NCBI RefSeq assembly: GCF_902459465.1
Contig: NC_047078.1
Coordinates: forward strand, 5,170,333 to 5,234,332
Length of the DNA stretch: 64,000 nt
Reading direction: 5' to 3'
Source: Asterias rubens
Taxonomy: Eukaryota; Echinodermata; Asteroidea; Forcipulatida; Asteriidae
Shown here: piece by piece, positions 54,841-64,000 of the stretch
Layout of the letters: the number at the start of each line of letters is the position of its first letter
How positions within the stretch are numbered: position 1 is the first letter of the stretch
Made by a program: the position numbers and the translations under genes
Notes under the pieces: generated by a model
What the model saw: the letters and a program-made list of their open reading frames with translations, nothing else
Database searches by the model: none
Told to the model about the DNA's origin: nothing

Positions 54841-55772
54841 AACAATTATGTCATTGGCTACAATGATACATTGGGAAACGTATGCTTTTCATATCTGTGT
54901 TTTGATTGGTCCATCATCAAGCCTATAGGCCAATCCCGTCCATGATCACCTTTCACCTAAATTTATTTTACATACATGTACATATTCATGTACTGTACGT
55001 TATACACATGTGAACACTGCATGCAAACGAATAAAAGTAAAAGCTTACCACATCTGTGTTTTGATTGGTCCGTTGTGATCCACCCAAATCACCCCAGACC
55101 AATTAGAGCAAAGATGTGTAAAGCTTACGTCACTGAGTGGTATTCCAGTTACATAATTGTATCCATTCAAATGAAATGGTCAAAAAGTAAAAAAAAAACA
55201 AAAAAAAAACGCTCCCTCTGTATAATTATGGGATATCGTAAGGAGAGTCCCATTTTGACGAAATAAACAAGTTTGTTGATAATCAAACCGACTTGGCTGG
55301 CATGGTCGGCCGAATGTTTGTAAAACACTCAATCGTATTAACAGATGTTAACCAATTTCACGATTTCTGCAAACATTCAATTATATAAAACACCTCCCAA
55401 AGTTAGTTGTTTTGTTTCCAACACAGTCGACACAATTTTTTAATAACAATATTACAAACAGTAGCGGTCTGCTTTTGATTTGAATTTATGGCTTTCCATA
55501 TTTTTCCAAGCTGGGTTAGCAACATCTCAGGCTATGACGTTGCAAAAGAAAGGTCTATATGAGATAGAGACGTCTAGCTCAGACAAAATATGTTAACATG
55601 TCCTCCATTTCGGACAGTTAAAATATAATATGCAAACAACCCCGTGTCCACGGGTGACTGATCTTATTGTTACCTGGCCTCATTAACCTCAGGAAATCAA
55701 TGATAAAAATGAAACACTTTAGCTTGAGCAGACCTTTTTATTCTAATTGAGAACGGATACAATTACACGATC

Positions 55773-56162
55773 TTAAAGACACTGGAAACTAGCAGTAATT
55801 GTCAAAGACCAGTCTTTTCACTTGGTGTATCTCAACATAATTATGCATAAAATAACAAACCTGTGAACATTTCAGCTCAATTGGTCGTCGAAGTTGCAAA
55901 TAATAATGAAAGATAAAAACGCCCTTGTCACACGAAGTTGTGTGCTTTTTAGATGGTTAATTTCGAGACCTCAAATTCTAAATCTGAGGTCTCGAAATCA
56001 AATTCGTGGAAAAATTTCTTCTTTCTCATAAACTACATCACTTCAGAGGGAGCCGTTTCTCACAATGTTTTATACTATACTGCTCCCCATTACTTGTTAA
56101 CAAGTAAGGTTTTGTGATAATAATTATGTAGAGTAACTACCAATAGTGTCTAGTGTCTTTAA
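55773..56162. repeat. FB-1 fold-back MITE
   Basis: Full-length, from TTAAAGACACTGGAAACTAG to ACCAATAGTGTCTAGTGTC. The core pair is CGAGACCTCAAATTC / CTGAGGTCTCGAAATC. Confidence 0.7.
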
Positions 56163-56744
56163 AATCATGAACTGCATTTTAAAAACTGAACTGATCTCCA
56201 GCAGTAAACCGTTATACCAAGCGACTGGAAATGGAGAATACACACCGAGAGGTGCAACAACGAGGGTCTTTCATATACAACTTCAATTTGGTATCTTGTG
56301 GTTTTTGTTTTAAACCTCGACTGTTGCTACCAATTAAAATCATTATAAATACGAGATTATAATTTTGTTTTATAACATAATATGGAATCAGCGGCTCGCG
56401 TATTATTTTTTGTAAATGCTCAGTTTTTTTAAGAAGAACGGCCCACATCCTTCCTGTGACTCTACATAAGCATCATTATTTTATTACTAACAGCTTTTTT
56501 TTCATCTTTAAAACACTTGGTCAATAATTGTGATCATCCCTTTAGCAAAAATATGTTAAGTTAATAAAATGTTGAATGACACGAAAAAAAAGTGTATTTA
56601 CATCCTGGTAAATAGATTTACCATCGGCTCATTAGTGTCATGTCAAGTACAGTTGTTCACAATAACAGAACATTGTAATATCAAACCGGATATCAAACGT
56701 TTTTACAATAACAAGGGGGTGTTACCCTTTTTCTGTATATCCAG

Positions 56745-56905
56745 TGTTTAACAGGAAAGAAAGCGAAACTTTCTTTCTCCATCGCGCCTGAAACAACCTG
56801 TTGATTTATGGGCAGGAGTAATTGTTTAAAAGTTAAAAGAGGACACTTAAAACACTCTCGTTTACTCGAAAGTCGTTTACTTGGACAAACAAGAAAGTGT
56901 ATATT
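56745..56905 (+). promoter_or_regulatory. Orphan plus-strand receptor promoter-like block with an ISRE-like site
   Basis: It is related to the block upstream of gene A (GTTGATTTATGGGCAGGAGTAATT). GAAAGCGAAACT at 56759-56770 is a textbook match to the core of an interferon-stimulated response element. A LINE interrupts the block at about 56.9 kb. Confidence 0.4.
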
Positions 56906-58412
56906 TTTTTTTTATTTTTTTTTATATATCCCGGGGGATAATTCACAACATTTCACAAAAACGTACATCAGATCGTCAAAACAAACATACAGAATACTAT
57001 TAGTGAAAGCAAGACACACCGTATTTAAAGAGAGATAACCCTTAGAGCATTAATCTTGGAAAAGAACAGAATAGTGATCCCATTTATGATAGAAACTGGC
57101 CAACTTATTGTTACAAGTGGAAATAAATTTGTCCATGTCATAATAATTTTCGAGTTCTGTTTTGAATACTAAAAGGATGGTTTGTTCTTGGACATTTTCA
57201 TTTTGTAGATATGAAAACGGCAAATTAATAAAATAAGGTTATTAGCTTTACACTTAAAGTCTGTTTTGCCAAATAAAAACGTTTCATGGTCAAGGATGAT
57301 GTTACGCTTAGTCTTGTAATTAATCCATTAAGCAACTGCTGTCCAAACAGAAATTGAAGCGGCACATGAGCAAAACAAATGAATAAGAGTCTCCTCCTGA
57401 CTATGACAAAAAGTACATAAATCCAGCTTTTTGATTTTGAAAAGGAAACTGTTTGTGCCTAGAATTCTATGAATAAGTCTATACTGGAACCATCTCAGTC
57501 TAGTGTCTATTGTGCAATTGAAAGGAATATTGAAAATTAACGACCATTTAGAAAAACTATGATCTATTTGCAAACTAAAGTTCCACTTAGAAATAAATGT
57601 ATAAGTGACTTTCCTGGAGGAGCTCGTCAAGACCTTTAGGATTCTGCTGGAGCCTTTCTTGTCCCTCAAAAGGGTCCCTCATGGTGAATTTTGACCAGGA
57701 TGAAAAGATATTTCTCCAAAAAGGGTTCCCGTACAAAGTTTGTTTATGTGCGTGAAGTAATTTCAGGGAACCACCTTCAAAACTGGACAATCCAGAAATG
57801 CCCATAATCTTTTGAAATAAATGGACCCAACCACAACCATTTTCAGAAATTAGGAGTCTGCGGAGCCAAAAGAGCGTTCATATATTCACGAACATCTATC
57901 ATACGGAGCCCACCTTGGCTGTAATCTTGAACCATTTGATTTCTGCTAACCCGGTCATGTCCCCTCCAAATAAATTTAAATAACATAGAGTTCAATTCGT
58001 TAACAGTACTAAAAGGTGGATCAGGGATGGTTAAAATAAGAAAGATAAGCTCAGACAAAAGCAAAGATTTGGCAACAGTGATTCGGCCAAGCACCGTGAG
58101 ATTCCTTTTGGACCAACTCGAAATCAGGTTACGCAAAGAAAGAATAGTCGTGTTGTAGTTGAGTAGAACCATAGAATGCAGATCTATGGAAAACTGAATA
58201 CCAAGTATTTTAAAGGTTTCTAAAGGTTCCACCCAATGGGCATTGATCTCTTTACATATCTTGCTATCTTGCCCTTTCTTTGACCCTATCCAAACCACAT
58301 TAGTTTTGTCTACATTGACTTTAAGTCCGGACATAATTGGCAAATGCGTCAAGGATGTTAAATGCAGCAAACATAGATTTAGCGGAACCATCAAGAAATA
58401 TGTTGACATGTC
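56905..58412 (-). mobile_element. 5'-truncated Tx1/L1-like LINE, second copy
   Basis: It is a relative of the 8.5-10.2 kb element. On the minus strand it begins inside the reverse transcriptase just after the YADD region and keeps GLKVNVDKTNVVWIGSKKG, SKRNLTVLGRITVAKSL, FIWRGHDRVSRNQMVQ, RWFQYRLIHRILGTNSF and CTFCHSQEETLIHLFCSC. An A-rich tail (minus strand) lies at about 56905-56930. Several frameshifts are visible. It separates the orphan promoter-like block from a start-like ATGGAGAC at 58540. Confidence 0.75.
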
Positions 58413-58589
58413 ATTTCGACCAAGCAGAGTGTTTATCCAACGTTATTTAGGACACTGCTGCGGTCAAAACTTCAGCAGTTTATTAGCTAAACAATTTGTA
58501 TTTTCTTAAAGATTTCTTCACTTCCATTTTGACAATAACTCTCATAATGGAGACTGCATTGTTTTGAATAACACTAACCTTTAAGTTGT

Positions 58590-59153
58590 GTGCATTTAAA
58601 ATTCGCTTTATATACCTTCAATGACTTTAATATTGGCAATATTGGAGACAACACACATAAATTGTCTCCTCATTATTCACCAAAGGAACGTAGACAGACT
58701 CTGGATCTGACTTTTCTTTTCAAATGTGTGAACTCTTACTTCACCAGTGATTTGTTTTCCTTTTCCCCCTGAAGATTCCCGGGCCCAACCTGCGGCATCC
58801 TGACCTGTTTTACGTTCCAAATAATAAAGTCAACAACACTAAACATGGGTTTATTCATCGCTTGTCCTTTATAACTTACAGTATAATTACACATTCGAAT
58901 CCCAGTATTGAAATTGTCCACTTCACTCTTCAACCATAAAACCAATGAAGAATTTGTTTTATCTGAAAAGGGAGGTCGGGTCCAGAGTGTAACTTGTGTT
59001 GAAAACTATTTTGATGTAAGATAATTTCGCCATTTTAGTCATGTCTTTTTTGTCTGTTTGAATAATTTTATTGTGCTATTTTATGAAATTAAATGTTTTT
59101 ATCCATCATGTTATCGGCGCTTGCACTTTTGGATGTGCTGAAATAAAATAAAA
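58590..59153 (+). mobile_element. LINE 3' end fragment
   Basis: A plus-strand frame reads ERRQTLDLTFLFKCVNSYF, typical of the C-terminus of CR1/RTE-type ORF2, then decays. It ends in an A-rich tail AAATAAAATAAAATA (59139-59153). It follows closely after the start-like ATGGAGAC (58540) and may have disrupted that receptor copy. Confidence 0.5.
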
Positions 59154-59169
59154 TATTGTCTGACGCAGG

Positions 59170-59242
59170 GAATGGTGTGATGTACACTTCAGTGAACCGG
59201 AAAGACGCCCGCAAGCGTCAGCAGCTCCCTTCGCCGGTGTGA
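59170..59242 (+). CDS. Candidate tail exon with an ITIM-like motif
   Basis: Directly after a possible acceptor (TTGTCTGACGCAG) one frame reads NGVMYTSVNRKDARKRQQ and stops after LPSPV. VMYTSV fits the ITIM pattern [ILVS]xYxx[ILV], and the basic run after it is common in receptor tails. Length and composition suit a terminal cytoplasmic exon, but no matching membrane exon is seen on the plus strand nearby. Pseudogene D is the only plus-strand receptor upstream. It could be a chance frame. Confidence 0.25.
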
Positions 59243-60348
59243 CACGGGGTGCAACAACCAAAAAACCAACCAGCCCAAAAAGGTACCGTCTCAAACAAAT
59301 TCTTACATAATTTTATGCAGTATTTTTAGCCAGGGAAAACTAAAACAGCCAATTTGAAACAAGGCTCAATGATACTTTTCCAGTTAACATTAAACACAAT
59401 GTCATAAATTTTGTTAACATTATTTGTTTGTAGGTATACAATTATTGTCAGTGTTGTGATCAAGAGTAAGTCAAGTTGGATCTAAATACCAACACAGATG
59501 AACTTTCACGCTAGTGTTATTTGATTATATTATTTTATTTATCCAAGTTAATTGTTCAGTCTATTTTGTGTTTTTTGTTCTAAATGTTTACTTTTCTTAA
59601 CTCATTTCTTTTATAGCTGTATTTTCGTTTATTTTAAACCTTCATGTGTTCCAGATTGTACTCTTTTGTGGAGGGGGGGGGGGGGCAAAACTCAATGACA
59701 ATGTGGTTGCTATTACGGTTATTGTGTTCTCCGGCTTAACAGGTTGCCCGTCGACAACGACAATAAGCTTCGAGCACAAACTGAGAACACTTATCATCGG
59801 TGTGCGTGCACACCCTATGGCAAGTGGTCCAAAAAGAATAGAAGATAGAACAACTGATTCTATTTTTTTTTTTTGAACCCCAAAGTAATCTTTTTATTCC
59901 ATTTGCAAATCACTTTGCAATGTATAAATTCGTACGATAACAACAAGCACAAATTTATCGTCCTGAGAAGATGAAGTGAGATGGGCAATGTTCATTGTTC
60001 ATCAGTGTTACCCAAAACGGGTTCTTACATGAAATTAATGTTTTTGTTAAGGAAAACATTTCATGCTAAGCACATTTTTGTGCTAGCAGCAGGCTTTATG
60101 AAATTGGGCCATGACATTCATGAACTTCAAAGTTAATTTTAATTCCAATAATTTTTGCATCAGTATCAAATAAACGTGTTCCAGAGCACAATTGTAACTA
60201 AAGAATGATTGCATCTTTTGAATTGATATAGTTGCTTTCATAGGCCTAGAAAGTCAACCTACAAATGGAGTGCAGACCATGATGGGGGTTCGAATAGAAC
60301 CCCATGAGCTGTATTGGTTAAAAAACACCATGGTGCCTGGGGAGCATG

Positions 60349-60443
60349 AGTAAAACTCCATGGGTATAGGGTAGAAAACCCCATGGGGTGCATGGGTAAA
60401 ACCCCATGGGTATAGGGTAGAAAACACCATGGGGTGCATGGTT
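60349..60443. repeat. Short tandem repeat, ~54-bp unit
   Basis: CATGGGTATAGGGTAGAAAAC and CCATGGGGTGCATGG alternate almost twice. It lies just beyond the gene C stop codon. Confidence 0.8.
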
Positions 60444-60448
60444 ACAGT

Positions 60449-63400
60449 TTACTTCAGCTCAACCCTTAAGTTTACCATCTGCGGTCCTACATGGTGTCTT
60501 GGATTTTTCTCCAACTGCTTTAACCATCTACGCCTCCAAAGAAACAATATGACCACCAGCACTAGGGTCTGAAAATAAGAAAGGTTAAACTTTAGTTTTA
60601 CTTTTAAACCATGCATGAAAAAAAAAATAATAAATAAATAAAACTGCATGTACAACCTACCACCAACAAGCTCGTAGCAATCAGCAGAATGATCAGGATA
60701 CTCATACTATAAGTGCAGTTTGTCATCGGCGTTGGTTCACCCAAACCAAGACTATCACGATCTGTGACTTCTTGTGGGTCAGCTGAAACAAAACAACCAT
60801 ATTATTCTTCTTCAGGTATACTGGAATAAGTTTTATAAAGAGGGATATAAAAAGTGGCCAGCAATATTATTTTAATGCATGGCTTTATATTACGCCCATT
60901 CCATAAATCGTACACAAGGGCATAGCAAAAAAAAACATTCAATAACAAACTAATAGGGCCTACGTAAAAAGACTATGATCAAAAAAACTAAAAACCTGAA
61001 AACCACAAATTAGGCACGTATAAATTAGTAAAATCGAGAGAAAAAATCACAATTCATAAAAATTATAACACAAGATCTAACACAACTTCCGAAACGGTAA
61101 AAAAATTGCGTTAACATTAAAACAGTATGATACAACATTTTAATTATAGGCAAAAATATCAGAACAGATAAAACAAAACAAAAACATTTGGGTATCGGCG
61201 TTGCTAAGCACAACAGTTTGCTTAGCCCGAAATGTTTGCCTTGATAAAAACAGGATTTCCCAACCAAATTTCTATGTGATTTTCAAGATAAGCATATACA
61301 ACAGCTGAATACCAGTAACTAGAAAAACTAGGTAATGCAACAAAATGGAAATTCGGTTGGTAATCCTGTTTTTATCAAGGAAGATATTTCATGCTTAGCA
61401 ATTCTTTTGTGCTAAGCATCTCTATGAAAATGGGCCCTGGCTGCTCATCTGGTTTTAATACATCGGTCGGGATATTTATCAGGGACGTTCTTTTTTAACC
61501 GTGGAAGAAAAGATCTCACGCCTATTCAAAAGCTCGATCCCCAAGAGGGCGATTAAGAAAAATACCGTCACCGGAATGCAAAAGCAATGACTGGACAGGG
61601 CCTGAGACAGAAACAAGCTGACATAAAGACGGTGGGCTAGAGAACAAGTATAATGTTTTTGTAAGTAATAATTAATTCTGAATGTAATTCTAAACCGAGC
61701 AGGGCAAGCCAATGTGAACCCACAAACAAACTAATGAATTATCAACCAGCCGTCGGTTTCACAAAACTCTTCCTAACTTAAGACTAATCTTAGGACTTAG
61801 GACGTGTCCCAGCCCAGCACTGTAGAATGCGGACCTTAAGATTAATCTTAAGTTAAGACGAGTTTATACTCGGGCTAATTCGAGACAAGACGAGTCCTAA
61901 CTCTTTATGAAATCGACCCCTGGCCTAATTTGGGCAACTTGGATCTTCAAGTTTTTGGTAGATTTCAACCAGTGTTTTTCTGTGAGAGTTTGGAATTGAA
62001 ATTGCCAACTTGACAAAAAGCTTCCTCTGTGTGAGCTTTATTGTCAAGTGACTCTTTCGGGATTTCTGAACGCATCCCATCTTTGCAAAATCGTAGATAA
62101 GCCCTGTAATACCTACCAGTCACAATATCATTTTGAGTTTTTATGATCGTCACTTCGATGTCTTCAAGCCTACTGGTGTGTGCTACACACTTGAAGGTTA
62201 AGTTGTTTCTTTCAAGTGATGCCTTGAATGTCACATCGGAGTTAAACGTGCCGTTTACAAAGAAACATTCTAAGAAAAGAAACAAAATGGATTTAATTCA
62301 AAATACAATTAATAATTTGCTCGGTAAGAAAACAAAACATAAAGCTACTAATAAAGAATGGCTCAAATAGTAGCGGCACAGGCCAAGCGAAAGGCGACGG
62401 ACGTGAAATCCCAAAACTTTGGCGGCAAAGCGATGGCAAAAACGGAAAACCAAAATTTGCTGACGGGCGGGAATGACCACTAGCGACAGACAACACGACG
62501 GCAAATGGGGAATGGCTGCAGCCGGTAACTGGGTCTAGCGAGCAAAATTAGACGTTGTCTTGACGGAGCCTGGTAACAAGGAACGAGGTCCAGACGGCTG
62601 TCAGTTGATTGGCTGACTACAAGGAACGGTAACTGACGGTGGGTTGCGGCGACAATGATGTGTTGGTGAATCAAATTAATTGGTTTTAAGCCAAAATTTA
62701 TGACTAACAATTTAGTTTACAGTTTTTAAAATTTTCGCCAATGGCCATGAGTGACAGGGGGATCTGGAAACAACTCAACCGTAACATTCGTCGTAGTGTG
62801 AGCCGGCCTTTTTCCTGTGAACTGTAAGAAAAACTTACACGAGAGACGTTGGAGAGACATTTTGTATTTTTCAGAATCTGAGGTCAGAAGACAACTACCA
62901 AGCACGAAAAATGCGAGTTTCTACTAAACATTGATTTATTTGTCAATCCAGCCTGCAGATAAAAATGAATGGATGATCGTCTCCCCTTCAACTTTAAAGT
63001 TAAAAACAAAATGACAAAAACTTGGTGCTACATTACAAGAATCTGCCATCGATTTCACCTAACTTTTCCTAACTAAGGATTAATCGTAGGACTTTTTAGG
63101 ACGAGTTAAGTTCCGTATACTTATTAGACGTCAGGACGCATTGAACCCATCCCAAGTTAGGACGAGTTACTCGTCCTATTAAACACGAGATAGGATTAAT
63201 CCCAGCGTTTCGTGAAATCGGCTGCTGCACTAATTCTGAACATGGGATTGGCCAGCAGCAAGAAATGTTCTGTATGGCAGGTAGAACTAACCGGTTTCGC
63301 AGGAAGCAGGTTGAACACGCGGTTTGGCCGGAATTTCCTCCCATCTGTTTAAAATTGGAAACCAGACGAACCAACTGATGTTCACAGCCGGCTTAGCATG

Positions 63401-63534
63401 TTCTACTCTGCATGTCAAGTTCAGTTCAGCTGTGTCGGATGGCACTTCAACTGTTTTGGATGAATCTGTACCTTCATATGACAGTTGATCGTCGATATAC
63501 AGAGAAACCTTAGGCCGTTTTGATTTGCAGGAAA
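60449..63534 (-). CDS. Gene C: single-Ig-domain membrane receptor, 5' part outside the window
   Basis: Exons on the minus strand are 63534-63292, 62269-62117, 60782-60661 and 60568-60449, with GT-AG borders and consistent phases (1, 1, 1, 0). The first two encode one Ig domain split by an intron: TAELNLTC and VNISWFVW, then CFFVNGTF and LTFKCVAHTSRLED. A short stalk (DPQEVTDRDSLGLGEP) leads to a 26-residue hydrophobic span shared by the last two exons (MSILIILLIATSLLV and TLVLVVILFLW). The tail is short and basic (RRRWLKQLEKNPRHH) and has no tyrosine. No signal exon is found up to the window edge. The family differs from genes A and B in exon layout. A cell-surface recognition role is inferred. 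Confidence 0.7.
61195..61425. repeat. Fold-back MITE in gene C intron 2
   Basis: TGCTAAGCACAACAGTTTGC and CTTGATAAAAACAGGATT at the left are mirrored by AATCCTGTTTTTATCAAGG and TTTTGTGCTAAGCA at the right. A partial relative is at about 60.04-60.11 kb. Confidence 0.7.
61755..61920. repeat. Inverted-repeat MITE in gene C intron 2
   Basis: TAACTTAAGACTAATCTTAGG and its inverse TTAAGATTAATCTTAAGTTA face each other. The ends read GTTTCACAAAACTC and TATGAAATCGACCCC. A related copy lies at 63.05-63.22 kb. Confidence 0.6.
63050..63225. repeat. Inverted-repeat MITE in gene C intron 1
   Basis: It begins CGATTTCACCTAACTTTTCC and ends CGTTTCGTGAAATCG, with internal inverted AGGATTAATC units. It belongs to the same family as 61.76-61.92 kb. 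Confidence 0.6.
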
Positions 63535-64000
63535 CTGAAAGGACAATGTAATTGAAATGGGTGTAATCATGAATTTTGTTTCAACTCAGTTTTAGGAATA
63601 AATACTTCAAAGGTAAAGTTGCAACATATTTTGTTTAGCCAACAATTATAAGATGGAATAAGATTACGACTGATTTGCCCAACATTTGCCCAGTTTCGCT
63701 CACATCTTACAAAAAAGAGGAAATAAAATATTGTTAAACAACAGTAAGTATAGGTTTTCTCGGTCAAATTCGGCAAATGAGCAGTCAATTTAATTTTCAT
63801 GCGTTCGAATTAAAGCTGTTTTGTTTGTCCAGTTGTTACTGTGTTTCAAATTCAGAATTCGGCCATTCAATTTCGTTTTGGGTCGAGTCAAATTCGTTAA
63901 GCACTCTGTTCAACTTAGCGTAGCGTCATTCGTTTTCGTGACACACACGCCTCAAGAAGCGAATTTGAATGCTGCTTTGATGAATTGTTAAATTGAATGA

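Noticed and set aside
59646..59876. 76-codon frame with a glycine run
   Set aside because: The glycines come from a G homopolymer; no motif or splice context supports it.

Overview
This is a piece of an AT-rich animal nuclear genome: split genes with GT-AG introns, many non-LTR and Penelope-like retrotransposon fragments, and dozens of fold-back MITEs. The repeat landscape and Ig-receptor exons suit a marine deuterostome invertebrate. I favour an echinoderm, probably a sea star, but that rests on remembered repeat families and was not searched.

The core of the window is a cluster of immunoglobulin-domain transmembrane receptors not known to me under any name. Two copies can be assembled end to end with intact splice sites and reading frame. 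Gene A (+, 31164-41924, 461 codons) and gene B (-, 25519-13907, 391 codons) lie head to head. Both have a phase-1 signal-peptide exon, an N-terminal Ig domain with extra cysteines, a V-like second Ig domain, one membrane span, and a short tail with an ITSM-like TxYxxV motif and a proline-rich end. The last exon of a third copy enters at the left edge (342-535, +). Around them are broken copies on the minus strand: signal + Ig1 at 21.7/19.5-19.9 kb, 10.3/7.7-8.1 kb and 3.9/3.1 kb, plus extra promoter-like copies at 22.7 kb and, on the plus strand, 56.8 kb. Positions 1-3.1 kb and 11.2-14.4 kb are arms of an inverted duplication that carries the tail exon.

The right part (49-63.5 kb) holds a second, different Ig-receptor family. 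Gene C (-, 63534-60449, 5' end outside the window) has one Ig domain split over two exons, a membrane span and a basic tail. An inverted, broken relative (D, +, 49441-50943) faces it.

Mobile DNA fills the rest. A CR1/Jockey-like LINE with a coiled-coil ORF1 sits in intron 2 of gene A and itself carries a 129-bp MITE with ATA target duplications. Tx1/L1-like LINE 3' ends lie at 8.5-10.2 kb and 56.9-58.4 kb. A Penelope-like element with a GIY-YIG domain lies at 20.3-21.6 kb. Two tRNA-derived SINEs lie at corresponding intron positions of paralogous copies. A 3.05-kb terminal-inverted-repeat element at 27377-30427 has a 22-bp minisatellite core, TGCT target duplications and a paralogous empty site at 24.25 kb. 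Several near-perfect palindromes and hairpins, including three histone-3'-end-like stem-loops, stand outside coding sequence.

Together the two intact receptors look like members of a duplicating innate-immune receptor family. Ectodomain loops differ between copies while the membrane and tail exons are conserved. All function is inferred from sequence shape.
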